This document shows, in pieces, positions 37,872 through 47,464 of a stretch of 64,000 nt of DNA. The first letter of the stretch is position 1; the number at the start of each line of letters is the position of its first letter. Source of the DNA: Enterococcus gilvus ATCC BAA-350 (GTDB taxonomy: Bacteria > Bacillota > Bacilli > Lactobacillales > Enterococcaceae); contig NZ_ASWH01000001.1 in NCBI RefSeq assembly GCF_000407545.1, forward strand, positions 2,185,501 to 2,249,500. The letters are read 5' to 3'. Under the pieces are notes generated by a model. The model had not been told where the DNA came from, searched no databases, and saw nothing but the letters and a program-made list of their open reading frames with translations. The translations under genes were made by a program, and so were the position numbers.

Positions 37872-39224
37872 ATGGGGTTACGAAGTCATCTGGCGATTTC
37901 AGCCGGCAAGACCGCCCAATGGGTATTAAAAACGTTCTTTAAAGGTGGATCAAGTTATCCTGGTCAATTGGCTTTAAAGATGGATCCAAAAATTTTAGAT
38001 ACATTGGTGAAGGATTACAAGGTGGTCGTAGTCACTGGAACGAATGGGAAAACGTTGACGACGGCATTGACCGTTAACATTCTGAAGCAAGAGTTTGATT
38101 ATGTGCTGACGAATCCAACGGGGGCCAACATGGTTCAAGGAATTGTATCGACCTTTTTAAATGCCAAAGGAAAAAAAGGCGACAAGAAAATCGCCGTTCT
38201 AGAAATTGATGAAGCCAGCTTGAGCAAGGTTACGGAATACATCAAACCTGAACTATTCTTATTTACAAATATCTTCCGCGATCAAATGGACCGCTACGGC
38301 GAAATTTATACTACCTATAAACTTATTGTAGACGGTGCTGCAAAATCACCGAGTGCACCTATTTTATGCAATGGGGATTCGCCTATCTTCAATTCATTGG
38401 AAACGGTGAATCCAAGAAAATATTACGGCTTCGATCACTTACCCGATGAAGATCAGGAAGCTCACTACAATACGGACGGACTCCTTTGTCCAAAATGTCA
38501 GCACATCTTGAAATATAAAATGATCACTTATGCCAACCTTGGAAAATACTACTGTCCAAACTGCGGCTTCCACCGTCCAGCATTGGATTACAAATTAACT
38601 AAGATGAAGGCAATGGACAACCAATCGTCAGAGTTTGTGATCGACGGTCAGGAGTACAAGATTGAAGTTGGTGGCATGTACAATGTGTACAATGCTCTCG
38701 CAGCGACCGCTGTAGCAGAATATTATGGCGTCTCCAAAGAGAAAATCAAACGCGGCTTAGGCTATGATGAAAAGGTCTTCGGACGGCAAGAAGAATTTGA
38801 GATCGAGGGAAAAAAATGCACCTTGGTCTTAGTGAAGAATCCGGTCGGCTTGAACCAAGTCATCGACATGATCGGACTAGCACCCTACCCCTTCTCCCTA
38901 GTTTCATTATTGAATGCAAACTATGCAGATGGTATCGACATTAGTTGGATCTGGGACGGCAACCACGAGGCTTTTGCTGAAATGGACATTCCGGCAGTCA
39001 TCGCTGGCGGCGACCGTCACGAAGATATGGCGCTGCGCTTACGTGTTGCAGGGATTTCTGATGAGAAGCTAACCGAGACAGATAGCTTGACGGATGTCAT
39101 TGAAAAGATCAAACTATTGCCGACGGAGCATGTGTATATCCTTGCGACTTACACAGCCGTTTTACAGTTACGGAAAGAATTAGCTCAAAGAGGCTACATT
39201 GATGGAGGTATGGATCGTGGCTAA
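37872..39224 (+). CDS. murT: Lipid II isoglutaminyl synthase subunit MurT
   Basis: 450 residues, Mur-ligase-like subunit that with GatD amidates D-glutamate of the peptidoglycan stem in lipid II. ATP loop [12 protein letters not shown] (about 55-66), and [15 protein letters not shown] zinc-ribbon insert (CPKC at about 206-209 and CPNC near 225) is specific to MurT. The C-terminal DUF1727 contains [25 protein letters not shown] precedes the ATG by 8 nt. It overlaps gatD by 8 nt. Confidence 0.96.
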   Translation: MGLRSHLAISAGKTAQWVLKTFFKGGSSYPGQLALKMDPKILDTLVKDYKVVVVTGTNGKTLTTALTVNILKQEFDYVLTNPTGANMVQGIVSTFLNAKGKKGDKKIAVLEIDEASLSKVTEYIKPELFLFTNIFRDQMDRYGEIYTTYKLIVDGAAKSPSAPILCNGDSPIFNSLETVNPRKYYGFDHLPDEDQEAHYNTDGLLCPKCQHILKYKMITYANLGKYYCPNCGFHRPALDYKLTKMKAMDNQSSEFVIDGQEYKIEVGGMYNVYNALAATAVAEYYGVSKEKIKRGLGYDEKVFGRQEEFEIEGKKCTLVLVKNPVGLNQVIDMIGLAPYPFSLVSLLNANYADGIDISWIWDGNHEAFAEMDIPAVIAGGDRHEDMALRLRVAGISDEKLTETDSLTDVIEKIKLLPTEHVYILATYTAVLQLRKELAQRGYIDGGMDRG

Positions 39225-39903
39225 CTACGAATTGAACTTAGCACATTTATACGGAAATTTGTTAAACACTTATGGGGATAACGGCAATCTCTTGACGCTG
39301 AACTACTATGCTAAACAGATGGGTATTGAGATCCATTCAGAGATCGTCAGTATTTACCAAGCGTTTGATCCCGATAAATACGATTTCGTTTTTATTGGCG
39401 GCGGACAGGATTATGAGCAAGTGATCGTCTCAAAAGATATCCAAGATAAAAAGGAAGACTTGACTAAATATATCGAAAACGATGGTGTCATTCTATCTAT
39501 TTGTGGCGGCTACCAATTGTTAGGCCATTACTATATCGGTGCAAATGGTGAAAAAATCGATGGTATCGGTGCGTTGGACCATTACACGCTAAGCCAAGAT
39601 AATCATCGCTTCATCGGGGACATTGAGATCCATAATGAAGAATTTGGGGAAACCTACTATGGCTTTGAAAACCACAATGGCCGAACATTTTTAGGCGAAG
39701 GAGAACGCCCTCTTGGTACGATTGTTAAAGGCAACGGCAACAACGGCGAAGACCAAGGAGAAGGCGTCATCTATAAAAATGTTTATGGCTCTTACTTCCA
39801 TGGCCCCATCTTAGCTCGAAATAAAACATTGGCGGTGCGTCTGCTTCATACCGCGCTTAAAAATAAATATGGCGAAGAGGTAGAACTGCCGGAATTGCCA
39901 TAA
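39217..39903 (+). CDS. gatD: Lipid II isoglutaminyl synthase glutaminase subunit GatD
   Basis: 228 residues from GTG 39217 ([20 protein letters not shown]), with GGAGG 8 nt upstream within murT. Class I glutamine amidotransferase: nucleophile Cys 96 in [15 protein letters not shown] and catalytic His in [13 protein letters not shown]. It supplies ammonia to MurT. The overlap of 8 nt with murT points to coupled synthesis of the 1:1 complex. Confidence 0.95.
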   Translation: MANYELNLAHLYGNLLNTYGDNGNLLTLNYYAKQMGIEIHSEIVSIYQAFDPDKYDFVFIGGGQDYEQVIVSKDIQDKKEDLTKYIENDGVILSICGGYQLLGHYYIGANGEKIDGIGALDHYTLSQDNHRFIGDIEIHNEEFGETYYGFENHNGRTFLGEGERPLGTIVKGNGNNGEDQGEGVIYKNVYGSYFHGPILARNKTLAVRLLHTALKNKYGEEVELPELP

Positions 39904-39912
39904 CGTCAAAGA

Positions 39913-39948
39913 AGACCACCCGCTCATGAAGCGGATGGTCTTTTTTTG
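39913..39948. terminator. Terminator between gatD and manA
   Basis: AAGACCACCCGCT pairs with GCGGATGGTCTT (one mismatch) and is followed by TTTTTTTGC. The convergent manA ends 10 nt further on. Confidence 0.8.
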
Positions 39949-39957
39949 CAGATTTAT

Positions 39958-40908
39958 TTATTTTGTTCCAGGCGTAGATGCGATGATCTTCATTTCGCCT
40001 TCTACTTTCCACTCAGTCATTTGTGCTGGTAAAATGCAGCTTGTGCCAGGCTTCATTTCGTAGCTTTGACCCTCTGCGATCAGATTGCCATATCCTTCAA
40101 TAACTGTGACCAACGTGTAGTCGCCTTCTTTTTTAAGTGACAGCTCACCAACAACATCCCATTCATAGACATTGAAGAACTCTGTTTTTAAATACGTGAT
40201 GACAGAAGAGCGTCCCTTTTTGCTTTCAGTGATTTCCAATTCTGGACTGATTGCAGGGACTGTCGTTACGTCGATGGATTGCTGGATGTGCAATTCACGG
40301 GTATTTCCTTGATCATCCTTACGATCATAATCATAGACACGGTAAGTTGTATCCGAACTTTGCTGTGTTTCTAAAATCATGATGCCTTTTCCGATTGCGT
40401 GGATCGTTCCACTTGGTACGTAGAAGAAATCCCCTTGTTTCACTGGTACGCGGCGCAAAAGATCGTCCCAACGTTCTTCTTTGATCATTTCCGCTAGTTC
40501 TTCACGGGTTTTCGCATTATGACCATAAACGATTTCTGAACCTGGTTTCGCATTGATAATGTACCAGCATTCTGTTTTTCCTAATTCACCCTCGTGCTTC
40601 AACCCGTAGCTATCATCAGGATGCACTTGAACAGATAAGTCATCTTCAGCATCTAAAATTTTTGTAAGTAGCGGAAAGACATCGCCTTCTGCGTTGCCAA
40701 ACAATTCGCGGTGTTCGCTCCAAAGGTCACTGACCTTCCATCCTTTATAGGGGCCATTTTCTACGACACTAACGCCGTGCGGATGTCCGCTGATCGCCCA
40801 GTCTTCCCCGATTTTGTCGTTAGGGATATCAAACCCAAAGACCGTATGTAATTGGTCCCCTCCCCAAATTTTTTCTTGAAAAACTGGTTTTAAAAATAGT
40901 GGTTCCAT
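39958..40908 (-). CDS. manA: Mannose-6-phosphate isomerase, class I
   Basis: 316 residues, short Gram-positive ManA type. It interconverts mannose-6-phosphate and fructose-6-phosphate. Zinc ligands are in LSVQVHPDDSYGLKHEG and GKTECWYI, with DFFYVPSGTIHAIGKGI the conserved cupin segment. AAAAGGAGC precedes the ATG. It follows the serine hydrolase gene by 23 nt on the same strand. Confidence 0.94.
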   Translation of the reverse strand: MEPLFLKPVFQEKIWGGDQLHTVFGFDIPNDKIGEDWAISGHPHGVSVVENGPYKGWKVSDLWSEHRELFGNAEGDVFPLLTKILDAEDDLSVQVHPDDSYGLKHEGELGKTECWYIINAKPGSEIVYGHNAKTREELAEMIKEERWDDLLRRVPVKQGDFFYVPSGTIHAIGKGIMILETQQSSDTTYRVYDYDRKDDQGNTRELHIQQSIDVTTVPAISPELEITESKKGRSSVITYLKTEFFNVYEWDVVGELSLKKEGDYTLVTVIEGYGNLIAEGQSYEMKPGTSCILPAQMTEWKVEGEMKIIASTPGTK

Positions 40909-40931
40909 GATAGTTGCTCCTTTTTATAGCT

Positions 40932-41963
40932 TTATTTTTGATACACTCTTGTTCGTTCATTTAAATAACAGGTGATTATCTCATCACGATGGGCAACATA
41001 GCTGGCGCGATGATCTTCTGTATGAACACGATTTGACAGAAAGAGAAACGCGGATCGTTTTGTGACGTCCAATAATAGAAAGGTTCCGGTATAGCCGGTA
41101 TGAAAAAGCAAGGGCGTCTGATCCAACGAACCCTGTTTCAAGTCCCACCCGATGGAACGCCCCCCGTTTCCTGTTGGCGTCTGATCATGAAGCAGTTCTT
41201 GGATTGTCTTGTCATGCAAATAAATCATATCGCTAACACGCCCAAGATTCAAATACATTTTTGCAAATTTGCTTAAATCTTTCAGATTTGTAAATAGCCC
41301 TGCGTTTCCAGCATGTTCTGCCAAAACACGTGCCTTTGGGTCGTGAGTCGATCCTTTCAAAATACGCCCGTCTGACAATTTTTGTGTAGGGACAATCGTA
41401 TTGTACGGCGGCTGTGGTAAAAACAAGCTGTCCGACATATTCAAAGGGCGTAGAACTTCTTCCTTGAACACTTCGATCGCATTTTTTTGATAGAGGGCTT
41501 CGATCAAGAACCCCAGCAAAATCGTTCCTGCATCGGTATACTTCACGGATTTTCCAAGATTGTCTCCCGGCTGCAACGTCAGATAGGCCGCACGCAGTTC
41601 CTCAGCGGTTAACTGATCCCGGTTTGGAATGTACGTTTGGATGTCTGATGTATGGGTGAGCAAGTGTCTCAATGTGATCGTCTCATTTTGAAACTCTGAC
41701 AGCAGCTCATGAAGGGGCTGATCCCAAGAAATTTTGCCTGCTTCTTTCAGCCTAAGCATGACCGTGGTCGTACAAACGACTTTTGTCAGCGAAGCCACAT
41801 CAAAATGGAACTCTTCCTGCATTGGAATCACCGTTGGTTCAATCTGTGCAAATCCGAGTGTGTGACACTCCTCAAGCTCGTTTTCGATAAACTGAAAAAC
41901 AGCTCCAGGAAAAACACCCGCTTGCCTTTTTTCTTCTATTAAATGACGTGTCTCAGGATACAT
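40932..41963 (-). CDS. Serine hydrolase, beta-lactamase class C / PBP-like family
   Basis: 343 residues from ATG 41963 (MYPETRHLIEEKRQAGVFPG), with AAAGGAGGG upstream; the frame to 42011 is unsupported. The catalytic SxxK is S-L-T-K in FHFDVASLTKVVCTT (about residue 60), the second motif is Y-T-D-A in VKYTDAGTILLGF, and HTG is in LFHTGYTGTFLLLD. Without a signal peptide it is probably cytosolic, unlike true beta-lactamases, so an esterase or peptidase role is more likely. It is upstream of manA. Confidence 0.82.
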   Translation of the reverse strand: MYPETRHLIEEKRQAGVFPGAVFQFIENELEECHTLGFAQIEPTVIPMQEEFHFDVASLTKVVCTTTVMLRLKEAGKISWDQPLHELLSEFQNETITLRHLLTHTSDIQTYIPNRDQLTAEELRAAYLTLQPGDNLGKSVKYTDAGTILLGFLIEALYQKNAIEVFKEEVLRPLNMSDSLFLPQPPYNTIVPTQKLSDGRILKGSTHDPKARVLAEHAGNAGLFTNLKDLSKFAKMYLNLGRVSDMIYLHDKTIQELLHDQTPTGNGGRSIGWDLKQGSLDQTPLLFHTGYTGTFLLLDVTKRSAFLFLSNRVHTEDHRASYVAHRDEIITCYLNERTRVYQK

Positions 41964-42111
41964 TGGCAACCCTCCTTTTAAATATTCTCTAAAAAGTATA
42001 GCATAAAACAAAACACACGCACTTTTGAATGTGTTTCTACATTCAGCACCCCTACGTTGAATTAAAAGAAATGACTATTCCTGGTTTGAGTGAGATCGAA
42101 GACAACAAAAA

Positions 42112-42131
42112 AACCGCGATTACTCGCGGTT
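42112..42131 (-). terminator. Terminator of the VOC gene
   Basis: 7-bp stem AACCGCG / CGCGGTT with TTTTTTTG on the minus strand. Confidence 0.75.
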
Positions 42132-42139
42132 ATGTATAT

Positions 42140-42961
42140 CTATTTTAATACGAACCACCACTCGATGCCGGCTGCATCATAGATCGTGATCAAGGACTCT
42201 TTTTTGTCGATGAAAAATTCTAATTGTTCTTCCGTTAAATGATGGATAAGTTCTAATAAGTTCTCTTTTGAAACTTTGAATTGCAGAAAATCAAGGCCAA
42301 GGACTTTATCCGTCGGCAGATCGATCGTACCGCCTGTCGCATTTGTCAGTCCCACGTTAAATTCCCCACGATTCAACAGCAATTCTTCTTCGCTCTCATC
42401 GTATACAGTCAGACCTAGAATATTTTTTAAAAAAGCTTGCTGCTTGTTCAGGTCGCTGACATTCAAATGGATTTTGTCAAAATACGCCTCATGAATTTTT
42501 TCACGCTTCGTTGCCTTTTTCAGCAGCTTTTCAAAATCTAGTTGAACGGGCTCTGATGTCGAACGTTCCTTACTTGGCGCATAGAAAATCTCAATTTCAT
42601 TTCCTTCAGGGTCTTCAAACAGCAGCCCTTTTTCTTCATCCGCCTGTAAAGCAGATTTAATCGGATATTCCTCTTTTTCTGCTCGATAGTAGACGTTCGC
42701 CAATTCTTCGATATTTGGTACCACGAGTGACACGCGCTGCATTTTTTTAATTTCCCCACGGTGTTCATTTGCCCGAGGACTCTCTTCTAACCATAACAGT
42801 TCACTTGCTGGATCTTTGTATCCAAGAATCGCCAATTCGTTTTCTTCACGCAATAGATGCAGTCCAATAATATCTCGATAAAAATGGATCATGGCATCAC
42901 GATCTCGTACACGAATAGCGATCGTTTTTAAATTAAGTTTCCCTAATTGAAAATTTCCCAT
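42140..42961 (-). CDS. VOC family (glyoxalase/dioxygenase fold) protein
   Basis: 273 residues, two tandem vicinal-oxygen-chelate modules: residues 8-130 (IAIRVRDRDAMIHFYRDIIG, LLFEDPEGNEIEIFYA) and 160-273 (KIHLNVSDLNKQQAFLKNIL). This resembles CatE-type extradiol dioxygenases of Bacillus. The first module ends with E at the third metal position (GNEIEIF), but the second lacks the usual final H/E pattern, so catalysis is uncertain. Single gene. Substrate unknown. Confidence 0.78.
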   Translation of the reverse strand: MGNFQLGKLNLKTIAIRVRDRDAMIHFYRDIIGLHLLREENELAILGYKDPASELLWLEESPRANEHRGEIKKMQRVSLVVPNIEELANVYYRAEKEEYPIKSALQADEEKGLLFEDPEGNEIEIFYAPSKERSTSEPVQLDFEKLLKKATKREKIHEAYFDKIHLNVSDLNKQQAFLKNILGLTVYDESEEELLLNRGEFNVGLTNATGGTIDLPTDKVLGLDFLQFKVSKENLLELIHHLTEEQLEFFIDKKESLITIYDAAGIEWWFVLK

Positions 42962-43262
42962 TGTTTTCTTCCCTCCGTCATTCCTATTTTAACGATGCAC
43001 TCTGATTCACGCAAGCGATATCTGTTTTGAATCGACGACTCTTTTGTTATTTGACCAAAAATGTCCAATTCTTTTCAAATCCCTCTTTTTTTTGAATAAA
43101 TCCCAAATTTTTATCAACAATTTCTGGATATGAAAATATTTTGATTGATTTCTTCATTTTTCCTGAAAAAGGAGTAAAAACTCCGCAATAACACTTGTAA
43201 TCAGACAACAAATAGATTAAAGTTGGAATCAATATTAAGAAAGAAAAGGTTGTCGAAGAAAG
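42962..43262. other. Intergenic region
   Basis: AT-rich spacer between divergent genes. Apart from the ribosome sites at each edge I see no convincing gene, terminator or repeat. Confidence 0.5.
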
Positions 43263-43571
43263 ATGTATAACTCAGTAACAACAAAAGAATTTATGGCCCT
43301 TGCTGAAAAGGAACCCTTAGATGTTTTAGATTTGAGAGATCCTGATTTTGTAGATTCCTTTGATTTACTTGAAAATTCAAAGGTCACTCGTATTCCATTG
43401 ACTCAGTTGCCCAATCGTTTAAGCCAGCTTGATAAAGGTAAAACGTATTACCTCTTTACCGAATTCGGAGGCCGTTCAAAAACGATGGCGCAATTTTTAC
43501 GAAACAAAGGATTCCAAGTCGCAAACGTGATCGGCGGAACATCTGCCTATCGTCGTTATGTAGCAAGCTAA
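43263..43571 (+). CDS. Rhodanese-like domain protein lacking the catalytic Cys
   Basis: 102 residues, one rhodanese module: VTTKEFMALAEKEPLDVLDL, then RDPDFVDSF, IPLTQLPNRLSQLDKGKTYY and the final FQVANVIGGTSAYRRY. The active-site loop reads L-F-T-E-F-G-G-R-S where active enzymes have a Cys (C-x-x-G-x-R-S), so the nucleophile is replaced by Thr. It is therefore probably a non-catalytic binding or regulatory domain. It precedes the azoreductase gene by 95 nt and may share its promoter. Confidence 0.8.
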   Translation: MYNSVTTKEFMALAEKEPLDVLDLRDPDFVDSFDLLENSKVTRIPLTQLPNRLSQLDKGKTYYLFTEFGGRSKTMAQFLRNKGFQVANVIGGTSAYRRYVAS

Positions 43572-43665
43572 ATAAATCTTTATTGAACGTTTCGAGCAGA
43601 AAAATTGTCTGTTGTCGATATATTGTGTACGATTCGTTTGTAATTAAATTTAAGGAGTGTTAGTT

Positions 43666-44286
43666 TTGGCAAATGTTTTAGTAGTGAATGCTCACCCGTT
43701 GTCCGCAGAAGACTCTCAAACTGTAAGTGTTTTGGAAACTTTCATCGAGGCACATCAAGCTAGTCATCCAGAAGATGTTTTCACCATGTTAGATTTGTAT
43801 TATACAGATATTCCAGAAATTGACGGCGACTTATTATCCGCTTGGAAATCGCTTCAAAAGGGAACTGATTTTACAGAATTAAGTAATGTTCAACAAGAAA
43901 AAGTTCGTGTCTTTAATGAATTTACTGATCAATTTTTAGCTAGTGAAAAAATCGTTATCGCCAACGCTTTGTGGAATTTAAACATTCCTACACGATTAAA
44001 AGCATGGTTTGATACGATCAACGTGGCAGGTAAAACCTTTAAGTATACTGCAGAAGGTCCTACCGGTTTGATAACTGATAAGAAAGCTGTTCATATACAA
44101 TCAAGTGGCGGTACATATAATGGTCAAGATTTCTCAGCGCAATACGTTAAGGGAATGATGAATTTTATTGGTATCACTGATTTTGATTCCATTTACATTG
44201 AAGGTGCGGATTATGATCCATCAAAAGCACCTGAGATCATGAATGCGGCAAAAGAAAAAGCCAAATCATTGGCTGCGCAGTTTTAA
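43666..44286 (+). CDS. FMN-dependent NADH azoreductase
   Basis: 206 residues from TTG 43666 (MANVLVVNAHPLSAEDSQTV), with TAAGGAG 8 nt upstream; the frame extends slightly further with a GTG that lacks a site. Flavodoxin-fold quinone/azo reductase of the AzoR/AzoA type: IANALWNLNIPTRLKAWFDT, then INVAGKTFKYTAEGPTGL and HIQSSGGTY. Reduces azo dyes and quinones with NAD(P)H. The enterococcal homolog AzoA has the same length and motifs. Terminator follows. Confidence 0.92.
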   Translation: MANVLVVNAHPLSAEDSQTVSVLETFIEAHQASHPEDVFTMLDLYYTDIPEIDGDLLSAWKSLQKGTDFTELSNVQQEKVRVFNEFTDQFLASEKIVIANALWNLNIPTRLKAWFDTINVAGKTFKYTAEGPTGLITDKKAVHIQSSGGTYNGQDFSAQYVKGMMNFIGITDFDSIYIEGADYDPSKAPEIMNAAKEKAKSLAAQF

Positions 44287-44303
44287 TTGATACTTTACGT
44301 AAA

Positions 44304-44334
44304 AACACCTGTCGATCAGTCATCGACAGGTGTT
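44304..44334. terminator. Bidirectional terminator
   Basis: 13-bp stem AACACCTGTCGAT / ATCGACAGGTGTT with T-runs on both strands, between the convergent azoreductase and AI-2E exporter genes. Confidence 0.9.
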
Positions 44335-45485
44335 TTTGTTGTATCGTCTTCTTCATAAAGGTTTGAGACACCTTTGTACCATTCAAATACATGGATCGCA
44401 ATAACTTTTGCGACGGCGTAAAAAGGAATCCCTAGAATGACGCCCGCAATACCGAAAATCTTTCCGGCTGTCAGCAATACGAACATGATCGTAACAGGAT
44501 GAATCTCTAATTGATTCCCCAGCACCAATGGTGACACGATCCGTCCTTCGATCGTCTGTTCGATCGTAAAGACAATAATGACTTTTACCAGCATGATCGG
44601 GCCGGTTACTAAGGCAATGAAAACTACCGGGACCATGGCTAAGAACGATCCTAAATAGGGGATCAAATTCAACACACCTGCTAGAATTCCTAAGGTGATC
44701 GCGTAGTTCATCCCCACTAGCGAGAAGCCGATAATAAACATCACTGCCACCGCAAAAGCGACAGTCAACTGTCCGCGAATATATGAAGCCAGTTGTGAAT
44801 TCATTTCAGTCATCACGCGTAATGACGGTTTGCGCATTTTAGTCGGCAACAATTTAAGGACATACGGTACTAACTGGTCACCGTCTTTTAATAGGAAAAA
44901 CAAGATGATCGGTGCTGTGATCAAAGCGATCACGACAGTCGCTAAGGTTGAAACGACGCTTCCCAATCCCTGCAACGTCACACGAGAAATATTTTGTGCT
45001 GTTTCTGTTAACGATTCTAGTAATTTTTGCAAACTATTGTCGATATGCTGTTGAAAGGGTTCAAAGGATGGATCTTTAAAAATCTCACTTGCCTTATCAC
45101 TGATCGTATCGAAATACCCCGGCAAGCTTTTCAACATCGAACTAAGCTGCTCACGAATTTGCGGAATGATCACAACGATTCCCCAGATGATCAATGCCAC
45201 AACAACTACAAAGAGTAAAATAATCGCAATACTTCGCTTAACACCCTTTTTCTCTAGAAAGTTGACTACTGGATTCATCAAATAGTAGAGAATTCCGGCG
45301 ATCACGATAGGTAGACCCACGATGGCAAAAAACTGTCCGACAGGCTCAAAAATATACGATACTTTCGTAAAAACCAACGTGATCAACAGCAGCAACAATA
45401 CGATGATCAATGCCACTACGACTTGGCTGTTCAAAAACCATTTCCAAAACCAAGACGTTTTTTGCGTCAATTTCTTTTTATCCAC
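44316..45485 (-). CDS. AI-2E family transporter (PerM/YdiK-like)
   Basis: 389 residues. Six to eight membrane helices with a large soluble insert at ~105-165 (REQLSSMLKSLPGYFDTISD). Conserved features: YLMNPVVNFLEKKGVKRSIA, SYIRGQLTVAFAVAVMFIIG, NLIPYLGSFLAMVPVVFIAL and the C-terminal EGRIVSPLVLGNQLEIHPV. The family was named from a quorum-signal exporter, but many members have other or unknown substrates. It follows 45498-45842 by 12 nt, so it may be cotranscribed with the PTS IIA-like gene. Confidence 0.87.
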   Translation of the reverse strand: MDKKKLTQKTSWFWKWFLNSQVVVALIIVLLLLLITLVFTKVSYIFEPVGQFFAIVGLPIVIAGILYYLMNPVVNFLEKKGVKRSIAIILLFVVVVALIIWGIVVIIPQIREQLSSMLKSLPGYFDTISDKASEIFKDPSFEPFQQHIDNSLQKLLESLTETAQNISRVTLQGLGSVVSTLATVVIALITAPIILFFLLKDGDQLVPYVLKLLPTKMRKPSLRVMTEMNSQLASYIRGQLTVAFAVAVMFIIGFSLVGMNYAITLGILAGVLNLIPYLGSFLAMVPVVFIALVTGPIMLVKVIIVFTIEQTIEGRIVSPLVLGNQLEIHPVTIMFVLLTAGKIFGIAGVILGIPFYAVAKVIAIHVFEWYKGVSNLYEEDDTTKTPVDD

Positions 45486-45497
45486 GCACTCACGCTC

Positions 45498-45842
45498 CTA
45501 TTGAAATGTAATTTTCATCCCTACTTCCAAATCTGGAAGTTTTTCTGGGGAAACATAAATCCCATTTGGGATCATGCCAACCTCTTCTTGAAAAAAGACA
45601 GTCGCATGTCCGATCTCATTAAGATTTTCATTGGCTAACGGTCCAACACCATTTATTTTGTAGCTTTGCTCGCCAAAAATAAGCTGTCCGCCTTTTTTCA
45701 AATCAATGGGTGTCTCATTGATTTTCTTCTGAACGATCGAAACATCCATTAAATCTGGTGTAATCGTCTGTCCGAAAAGAATCAAGATATTTTCATCATT
45801 AACTGCATTTTTTCCAATTTGAGTGATTTCAGTTACTGTCAT
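45498..45842 (-). CDS. PTS glucitol/sorbitol-type IIA component, stand-alone
   Basis: 114 residues. Pattern of IIA(Gut): N-terminal ITQIGKNAVNDENILILFGQ, then LKKGGQLIFGEQSYKINGVG, ANENLNEIGHATVFFQ with the conserved His near residue 78, and MIPNGIYVSPEKL. Normally it accepts phosphate from HPr and passes it to IIB of a sorbitol transporter. No IIB/IIC or sorbitol dehydrogenase gene is in the window, so it may have a regulatory role. It sits upstream of the AI-2E family gene. Confidence 0.8.
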   Translation of the reverse strand: MTVTEITQIGKNAVNDENILILFGQTITPDLMDVSIVQKKINETPIDLKKGGQLIFGEQSYKINGVGPLANENLNEIGHATVFFQEEVGMIPNGIYVSPEKLPDLEVGMKITFQ

Positions 45843-45948
45843 ACGTCACGCTCTTTTCTTGTTTATTTTTCAATTATATCATAAAGTTAGCGCTATCCAA
45901 GTGACAATAAACTTGCTAAAATGGATGTACACTGAAGGAGGTTTTTTC

Positions 45949-46971
45949 ATGATCCAAAAAATACTTTTAGGCACTTACACCCGACGCATCAGTCAAGGAA
46001 TCTATCAAATCGATCTGAATACCGACACTGAAACGTTAACTAATCTAGAATTAGTAACAGCGGAAATAAGCCCAACATACCTTACTAAAAGTAAAGAAGA
46101 AGTTCTTTACGCCGTTACGAGCCGTGAGGAAAAAGGCGGAGTGTCTAGCTACGACCCTCAAATCAATTTTTTGAATGCGGTGACAGAAGAAGGCGCTCCG
46201 CCATGTTATGTGGCTGTTGATGAAGCACGTCAATTGGTTTACGGAGCAAATTATCATAAAGGGGAACTGAACACGTACAAGATCCAATCAGACGGCTCCC
46301 TTGAAGCGGCTGCATCCCTTGCACATAAAGAACCAACAGGGCCTCACAAAAATCAAGACCATGCACATACTCATTATACCGACCTAGCGCCAGATCAACG
46401 CTTAGTCGTATGTGACCTTGGTACTGACCGTGTCTACACCTATGATGTTGCTGACAACGGTGCCGTTGAAGAAGTCGCGGTCTATGTCGCTGAACCTGGG
46501 ACGGGGCCTCGTCACTTAGTTTTTCATCCGAATGAAACAACTGCCTACTTATTTGGTGAATTGGACAGTTCCGTTAGCGTCCTCAGCTACGATCAGACAG
46601 ATGGCAGCTTCACTCAAAAACAAAAAGTTTCCACTTTGCCCGCAGACTTTGACGGTGAAAACGGCGGTGCTGCGATTCGCATCTCTAACGATGGGCGCTA
46701 TTTGTACGCATCGAATCGCGGACATAATTCAATTGCCGTTTTCGCGATCACTGAAAATGGGCAACATATCGAAAACGTACAAAGCATCTCAACAGAAGGC
46801 GATTTCCCACGAGATTTCGCGTTAAGTCCTGACAACGCGTATGTCGTTGCAGCGAATCAAAACAGCGACAACCTGACGCTTTATCGTCGGGATGCCGAAA
46901 GCGGCCTATTGACAATGATCCAAAAAGACGTCTATGCGCCAGAAGCGGTTTGTGTCTATTTCGAAGCCTAG
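45949..46971 (+). CDS. Lactonase family beta-propeller protein (6-phosphogluconolactonase-like)
   Basis: 340 residues from ATG 45949 (MIQKILLGTYTRRISQGIYQ), with GGAGG 8 nt upstream; the longer open frame from 45823 overlaps the divergent gene. Seven-bladed propeller with repeated V-x-x-D-x-x-x-x-x-V-Y-x-A-N motifs (YVAVDEARQLVYGANYH, IRISNDGRYLYASNRGHNSI). HAHTHYTDLAPDQRL and GPRHLVFHPN carry the putative catalytic residues of the YbhE family, which hydrolyses 6-phosphogluconolactone. Confidence 0.9.
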   Translation: MIQKILLGTYTRRISQGIYQIDLNTDTETLTNLELVTAEISPTYLTKSKEEVLYAVTSREEKGGVSSYDPQINFLNAVTEEGAPPCYVAVDEARQLVYGANYHKGELNTYKIQSDGSLEAAASLAHKEPTGPHKNQDHAHTHYTDLAPDQRLVVCDLGTDRVYTYDVADNGAVEEVAVYVAEPGTGPRHLVFHPNETTAYLFGELDSSVSVLSYDQTDGSFTQKQKVSTLPADFDGENGGAAIRISNDGRYLYASNRGHNSIAVFAITENGQHIENVQSISTEGDFPRDFALSPDNAYVVAANQNSDNLTLYRRDAESGLLTMIQKDVYAPEAVCVYFEA

Positions 46972-47040
46972 CTCAGTTCAAACGAGTTTCACGTGTTTTG
47001 ATTTCATAGACAGTGTCAGTTAGTGTGGAGGGAATTGCTG

Positions 47041-47202
47041 ATGAATAAAGAAGAAGTCATTGAGCGGCTTAAAAAGGATTTGGACTTGCCAAATTTTAAA
47101 GGGCGTCTTGATGAGAAGGACTACAGTGAAGAAGACTATCAAAAAATTAAAAACAATCTGAATGATTATTTCGAGAACTATGTAAGAAATATCGAAAATT
47201 AA
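47041..47202 (+). CDS. Small acidic protein, 53 residues, uncharacterised
   Basis: MNKEEVIERLKKDLDLPNFK and GRLDEKDYSEEDYQKIKNNL, ending ENYVRNIEN. GGAGGG lies 7 nt before the ATG, and a terminator follows directly, so it is very likely expressed. Entirely helical and charged; no membrane segment. It is 69 nt downstream of the lactonase gene and may share its transcript. I do not recognise a family. Confidence 0.65.
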   Translation: MNKEEVIERLKKDLDLPNFKGRLDEKDYSEEDYQKIKNNLNDYFENYVRNIEN

Positions 47203-47207
47203 ACAAT

Positions 47208-47250
47208 CCGGCTGACCTTAAGTGTGCACTTAAACGTCAGTCGGTTTTTA
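47208..47250 (+). terminator. Terminator after the small protein gene
   Basis: CCGGCTGAC / GTCAGTCGG outer stem with an inner palindrome TTAAGTGTGCACTTAA, followed by TTTTTATT. Confidence 0.85.
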
Positions 47251-47295
47251 TTATAAAAAATTTGGATCGACCAACACTAAAAAAGGACAAAAAAA

Positions 47296-47319
47296 AGCAC
47301 CGATCGGCAAATCGGTGCT
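47296..47319 (-). terminator. Minus-strand terminator
   Basis: 9-bp stem AGCACCGAT / ATCGGTGCT with TTTTTTTTG on the minus strand. It would end transcription from 47465-47926. Confidence 0.75.
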
Positions 47320-47464
47320 AAAGGAGTATTACCTAAATGTAATGAAAAAGAAAAGGTTGTTATTGGTTATGAATTAATAATACCCGAATCTTACCCATCT
47401 GTATTTAAAATAACGTTATAATAAAATTAGAAAACTTTTGTTCTCTTATTTTTTGGATTGTTCG

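Noticed and set aside
43047..43232. 61-codon minus-strand frame between the VOC and rhodanese genes
   Set aside because: No ribosome site, low-complexity AT-rich sequence, and no protein-like motif.
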